A model generated the notes under the pieces. The model had not been told where the DNA came from and did no database searches. It worked only from the letters and a program-made list of their open reading frames with translations. From assembly GCA_029216955.1 (NCBI GenBank), contig JANAVB010031417.1, forward strand, positions 17,584,867-17,648,866: 64,000 bases of DNA, given 5' to 3'. The position numbers were made by a program, and so were the translations under genes. This stretch comes from Iris pallida. Its lineage: Eukaryota > Streptophyta > Magnoliopsida > Asparagales > Iridaceae. Positions 61,146-64,000 of the stretch are shown here, piece by piece; within the stretch, counting starts at the first letter, position 1, and every line of letters begins with the position of its first letter.

Positions 61146-61530
61146 TGTGTGTGTATACCTGGACGGGGTCGGGTAGGGGTCGCCGGAGCGGAGGAGGGGA
61201 CGGGGGGTCGACGGTGGAGGAGCGACGACGAGGTCACCAGGGTAGAGCGGTCGCCGGAGACGAGAGGGAGGGAGGCAACGCCGGAGGGAGGGGGAGAGAA
61301 ACGAGAGGGAGCGGTCGTCGGGGGGAGGCAACGCCGGAGGGAGGGGTCGTCGGGGGGATGCCTCGCCGGAGACGAGAGGGAGGGAGGCAACACCGGAGGG
61401 AGGGGTCGTCAGGGGGAGGCCTCGCCGGAGGGGAGGAGCTCGTCGGGGGGGGGAGCAGTCGCCGGAGACGAGAGGGGGAGGAGGAGAGAAATGAGCGCTC
61501 GGCGGGAGAATGAAAATTTGGGAAATAAAA
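61146..61530 (-). repeat. GC-rich CACTA 5' leader with CGCCGGAG tandem repetition
   Basis: Imperfect units such as GAGGCAACGCCGGAGGGAGG + GGTCGTCGGGG repeat several times between 61,240 and 61,470. On the minus strand a frame rich in Pro, Ser and Leu stays open, but this reflects repeat composition. The second CACTA copy has a similar GC-rich block at 63,420-63,520. Confidence 0.65.
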
Positions 61531-61561
61531 TGAAATCGATCGGGTTCCCAGAACCCTAAAT

Positions 61562-61861
61562 AAAAGTTTTTAGCGACGTCTAAGTGAGACGTCGCTATAC
61601 GTCGCTGTTCAGTAATAGGATTACGACGAAAATGATTAAATGTCGCCAAATATCGCTGGATAAAATACATCAGCGACGTTTTGCGACTACATAGCGACTT
61701 GTTCTTTCCAAACTATAATTACAGTCGCTAATAGTCGCTAAACGTCGCTGATAGTGACGTTCAGCGACATCATTTACATACGTCGCTAAATACACAAAAT
61801 ATAGCGACGTTTTTAACTGGCGTCGCTAATTTCGTCGCTAATTTGACATATTTTGGTAGTG
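61562..61861. repeat. CACTA 5' subterminal repeat region and TIR
   Basis: Many TAGCGACG/CGTCGCTA words in both orientations end in TTTTGGTAGTG at 61,861. Read inward, the order of the words closely follows the second CACTA end at 63,066. Confidence 0.9.
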
Positions 61862-61865
61862 GAAT

Positions 61866-62346
61866 ATATAATAACACAGAACATACGGCTTCAAGCCTTC
61901 AACATATACCCAAAAATCAGAATTGAGTCTCAGACGCAGAATTGAGTATCAAACCGTACAGCTTCAGGCCTTCAACATATAATCATATACCCAAAGTCCA
62001 AATAGCAATTGTTACAGCTAGGAGAGTCCAAAGACTCCAAACATAGAACACAAGTTACACAACACGTTGGCATATTGCTCAAACATATGGACATATTGCT
62101 GGCTGCTACATAAGTACAGAGATTCCAAACATAGAACACAAAGAATTATAAATATGTTAGTTATAATTCATTTGGTGGATTTTTTTTCATGTAAATTTCT
62201 TCTAAATATGGTTATTTGAGGCAAGAAACATACAAGAAAAAAATAAAATCTGTAGAAAAAAATTACATATAAGAAAAAAAATTACATACAAGAAAAAAAT
62301 TTTGTTTGGTTGATTTTTTAAATGTAAATTTTCCACTGATTCTGAA
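61866..62346 (+). repeat. ~485-bp direct repeat, right copy
   Basis: It starts ATATAATAACACAGAACATA two bases after the CACTA TSD and ends CACTGATTCTGAA. It is collinear with 31,103-31,590. It continues past the repeat end with 'tatgattatttggtagatt', which the left copy cannot show because the CACTA element intervenes. Confidence 0.9.
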
Positions 62347-63065
62347 TATGATTATTTGGTAGATTTTCAAGTAAAATTTCTTTTGAAACACAAAAGAAAA
62401 AAAACCTAAGATCATCTCAGTCTAGATGAACGATAATTCTGTACAAGTGTACATCTATAAATAATATATCTGAAACACACAAGAAAAAAATTATAACAGT
62501 AATAAGAAACACACAATAATTTTTTTAACATCTATAGATCTATAGTTCTGTACAAGAGAGGATGTAAAATACTGCCCGATTAGAGAGTCGCCGGAGAGGG
62601 AGAGTTGGAGTCGGCTGACAGAAAGGGAGAGAAGGAGCCAAAGCCGACAGAGGAAAAAATGGAGAGAGAGAGAGAGGGGGCCGCCCAAATGAGAAATGGA
62701 GAGAGAGGAAAAGTTTTCTATTAGCTGAATAGCTGCTGGCTACTCTCCAATCTCCATAGTTGAATCAGGCCAAAACCTTTTTTTTAACATTTTTGCTGAC
62801 GTAGTCATCGAAGGGTTCTGCTCGAGCAGGTGCGGGACCCACGGCTCAATCCCCATCGGCGGCGGCTCTACGCCCTACATCCGGGTCGAAAATGTAATGC
62901 CCCGCTCCGTACGGCGTATTACGCTGAAGCGTTGACTCAACGAGTCGCATTGATCGAATGAAATGTATCGATGCGAATCGAAACGAGAGTTACGTTGTCC
63001 CGAACAACGCATCGAACTAAGTCGATGTGAAGAGTTGCCTTTCCTTATCCGAAAGAATGCATCGA
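62347..63065. other. Interval between two CACTA elements, no gene identified
   Basis: A GA-rich block (62,590-62,710) is followed by a CG-rich stretch. TGTAATGCCCCGCTCC at 62,893 resembles the B-family LTR edge TGTAACGCCCCAGAACC and may be the end of an LTR cut off by the second CACTA; the evidence is short. Confidence 0.35.
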
Positions 63066-63640
63066 CACTACCAAAATAAGTCATAATGGCGACGAAATTA
63101 GCGACTCCAGATAAATACGTCGCTAAGTTTTGTGCTTTTAGCGACGTTTTATATATACGTCCCTGAACGTTACTATCAGCGACGTATGAGCGACAGTTAG
63201 TGACACAATTTATGTTTTGGACAACTGATGTCGTATTCTAGTCGCAAAACGTCACTGTTTTTTTATTCAGTGAAGTTTAGCGACGATACTTTTACGACGT
63301 CGCCAAGTTTTAATAAATAGCGACGGTTAGCGACGTCTTTAAATAACGTCGCTAAAACTTTTCATATAGGGTTCTGGCCCGATCGATTTTTCATTTTTTC
63401 ACCCAAAATTTTCTAATCTCCCGCTCGCGGCGACTCCCTGCCCGACGACCCCATTCCTCTGACGAATCACTCCCTCCGCCGCTGCTCCAGTGACCCCGAC
63501 CCAACCCCAACGCTGTGTCGGTAAACCCTAACCCTATCTCCCTTTTTCTGATGCGACACAGACACGACCAGACACGACCAGACCTAACCCTTTGACACTT
63601 TGACACTTTGATACTTTGACACTTTGACTTATGTCAGAGC
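63066..63640 (+). mobile_element. 5' end of a second CACTA element of the same family
   Basis: CACTACCAAAATAAGTCATA opens at 63,066, followed by TAGCGACG/CGTCGCTA repeats in the same order as the 61,861 end. Next come 'agggttctggcccgatcgat', matching 'agggttctgggaacccgatcgat' there, and a GC-rich leader. A (TTTGACAC)n stretch lies at 63,590-63,630. The right boundary and genes are not in view. Confidence 0.85.
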
Positions 63641-63708
63641 TAATCGTCGAGTTTGGGTCCCCATGGACCTATGCATCAATTGGGGGTTCGAATACCAGAG
63701 CTCATGTC

Positions 63709-64000
63709 TAGGGCTGCAAATGAGCAAAGCCGTTTGCGAGATGCTCGAATCTCGGCTCGATAAAAGCTCGTTTGAGCTCGGTTCGTTTAGTAAACAAGCC
63801 GAGCTCAAGCTTCGTTTTCGATCTCGTTTAATAAATGAGCCAAGCTCAAGCTTAGAAGTACTCGGCTCGTTCGAGCTCGCAAGCTGACTCGTTTATGAGC
63901 TTACGAGCTGCGTCGTTTAGAAGCTCGTTTAGGAGCTTGTTTAGAAGCTCGTTTGTTTGTTGAATTCTAATTTTATGTATGTTTGTATAATGAGATGGTT
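63709..64000 (+). mobile_element. Terminal part of a hAT-like element (TAGGGCTGCAAATGAGC)
   Basis: TAGGGCTGCAAATGAGC is followed by dense GAGCTCG / AAGCTCG / TCGTTTA words in both orientations, the layout of hAT subterminal repeats. It runs off the right edge. No coding sequence was seen. Confidence 0.55.

Larger units (their letters stand above)
31591..61861 (-). mobile_element. CACTA (En/Spm) transposon carrying nested insertions
   Basis: The right terminus, read inward, is CACTACCAAAATATGTC. The left terminus is CACAACCAGAATAAGTC, with two changes in the first eleven bases. The 3-bp TSD GAA occurs at 31,588-31,590 and 61,862-61,864. Both subterminal regions are dense in TAGCGACG/CGTCGCTA words, the expected TNPA binding sites. 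Genes run on the minus strand: small 5' ORF, TNP2, TNPA-like. About 21 kb of the 30.3 kb is inserted retroelement sequence (LTR E and the tandem array). Confidence 0.93.

Noticed and set aside
61083..61670. Proline/serine-rich frames on minus and Gly/Arg/Glu-rich frames on plus in the CACTA leader
   Set aside because: They are open on both strands because of GC-rich tandem repetition. No domain, and the position is that of a transposon leader.
63624..63705. Possible SINE (GGTTCGAATACC B-box-like word)
   Set aside because: There is only one box-like word and no matching A box at the right distance, so it is not listed as a feature.

Overview
This window is plant nuclear DNA made almost entirely of nested transposable elements. 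I found no host protein-coding gene, rRNA or tRNA gene that I could support. A plant origin is indicated by a CACTA (En/Spm) element with TNP2 and TNPA-like genes, a plant-type hAT, and Ty3/gypsy elements whose integrase ends in a WEREDDIRSRYPDLF-type tail typical of plant chromoviruses (most like Tekay/Del, by inference). The species cannot be named from the sequence.

Left nest (1-20,367). A Ty3/gypsy element A lies on the minus strand: 5' LTR 15,689-19,175, PBS, gag at 15,438, and protease-RT-RNase H resuming at 2,837. A second, complete 11.2-kb element B (2,838-14,079, minus strand, 5-bp TSD TAGAG) sits inside A's gag-pol frame. A third LTR, C (1-1,247), interrupts A at its RNase H. A itself sits in an older LTR, D (19,176-20,367), of B's family. 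A and B carry several in-frame stops and frameshifts, many explainable as C-to-T changes.

Middle (20,368-31,590). This stretch is AT-rich with small DNA elements: a long-TIR MULE-like element, Tip100-like pieces, a tRNA-derived SINE-like unit split by a hAT MITE with a perfect 8-bp TSD, a complete 3.8-kb hAT element (8-bp TSD CATTTGCT) whose transposase frame has a single stop, and two back-to-back MITE copies.

Right nest (31,591-61,861). A CACTA element with TIRs and a 3-bp TSD (GAA) has degraded TNP2 and TNPA-like genes on the minus strand and an inverted pair of B3-like gene fragments. A solo or truncated LTR (E) and an 18.9-kb tandem retroelement array (LTR-internal-LTR-internal-LTR, one outer TSD, GACAG) have split its TNPA-like gene. 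The array has 4.0-kb LTRs and a gag-only interior, so it is a non-autonomous TR-GAG-type element. It shares the PBS, PPT, LTR-end style and paired zinc knuckles with the autonomous-type elements A and B. A second CACTA end (63,066) and a hAT-like end (63,709) finish the window.

Most notable are the two-unit TR-GAG array, its likely tRNA-Ile-type PBS shared with A and B, unrelated minisatellites at the same leader position in several LTR families, and sequence shared between the CACTA 5' gene and the TR-GAG gag start.
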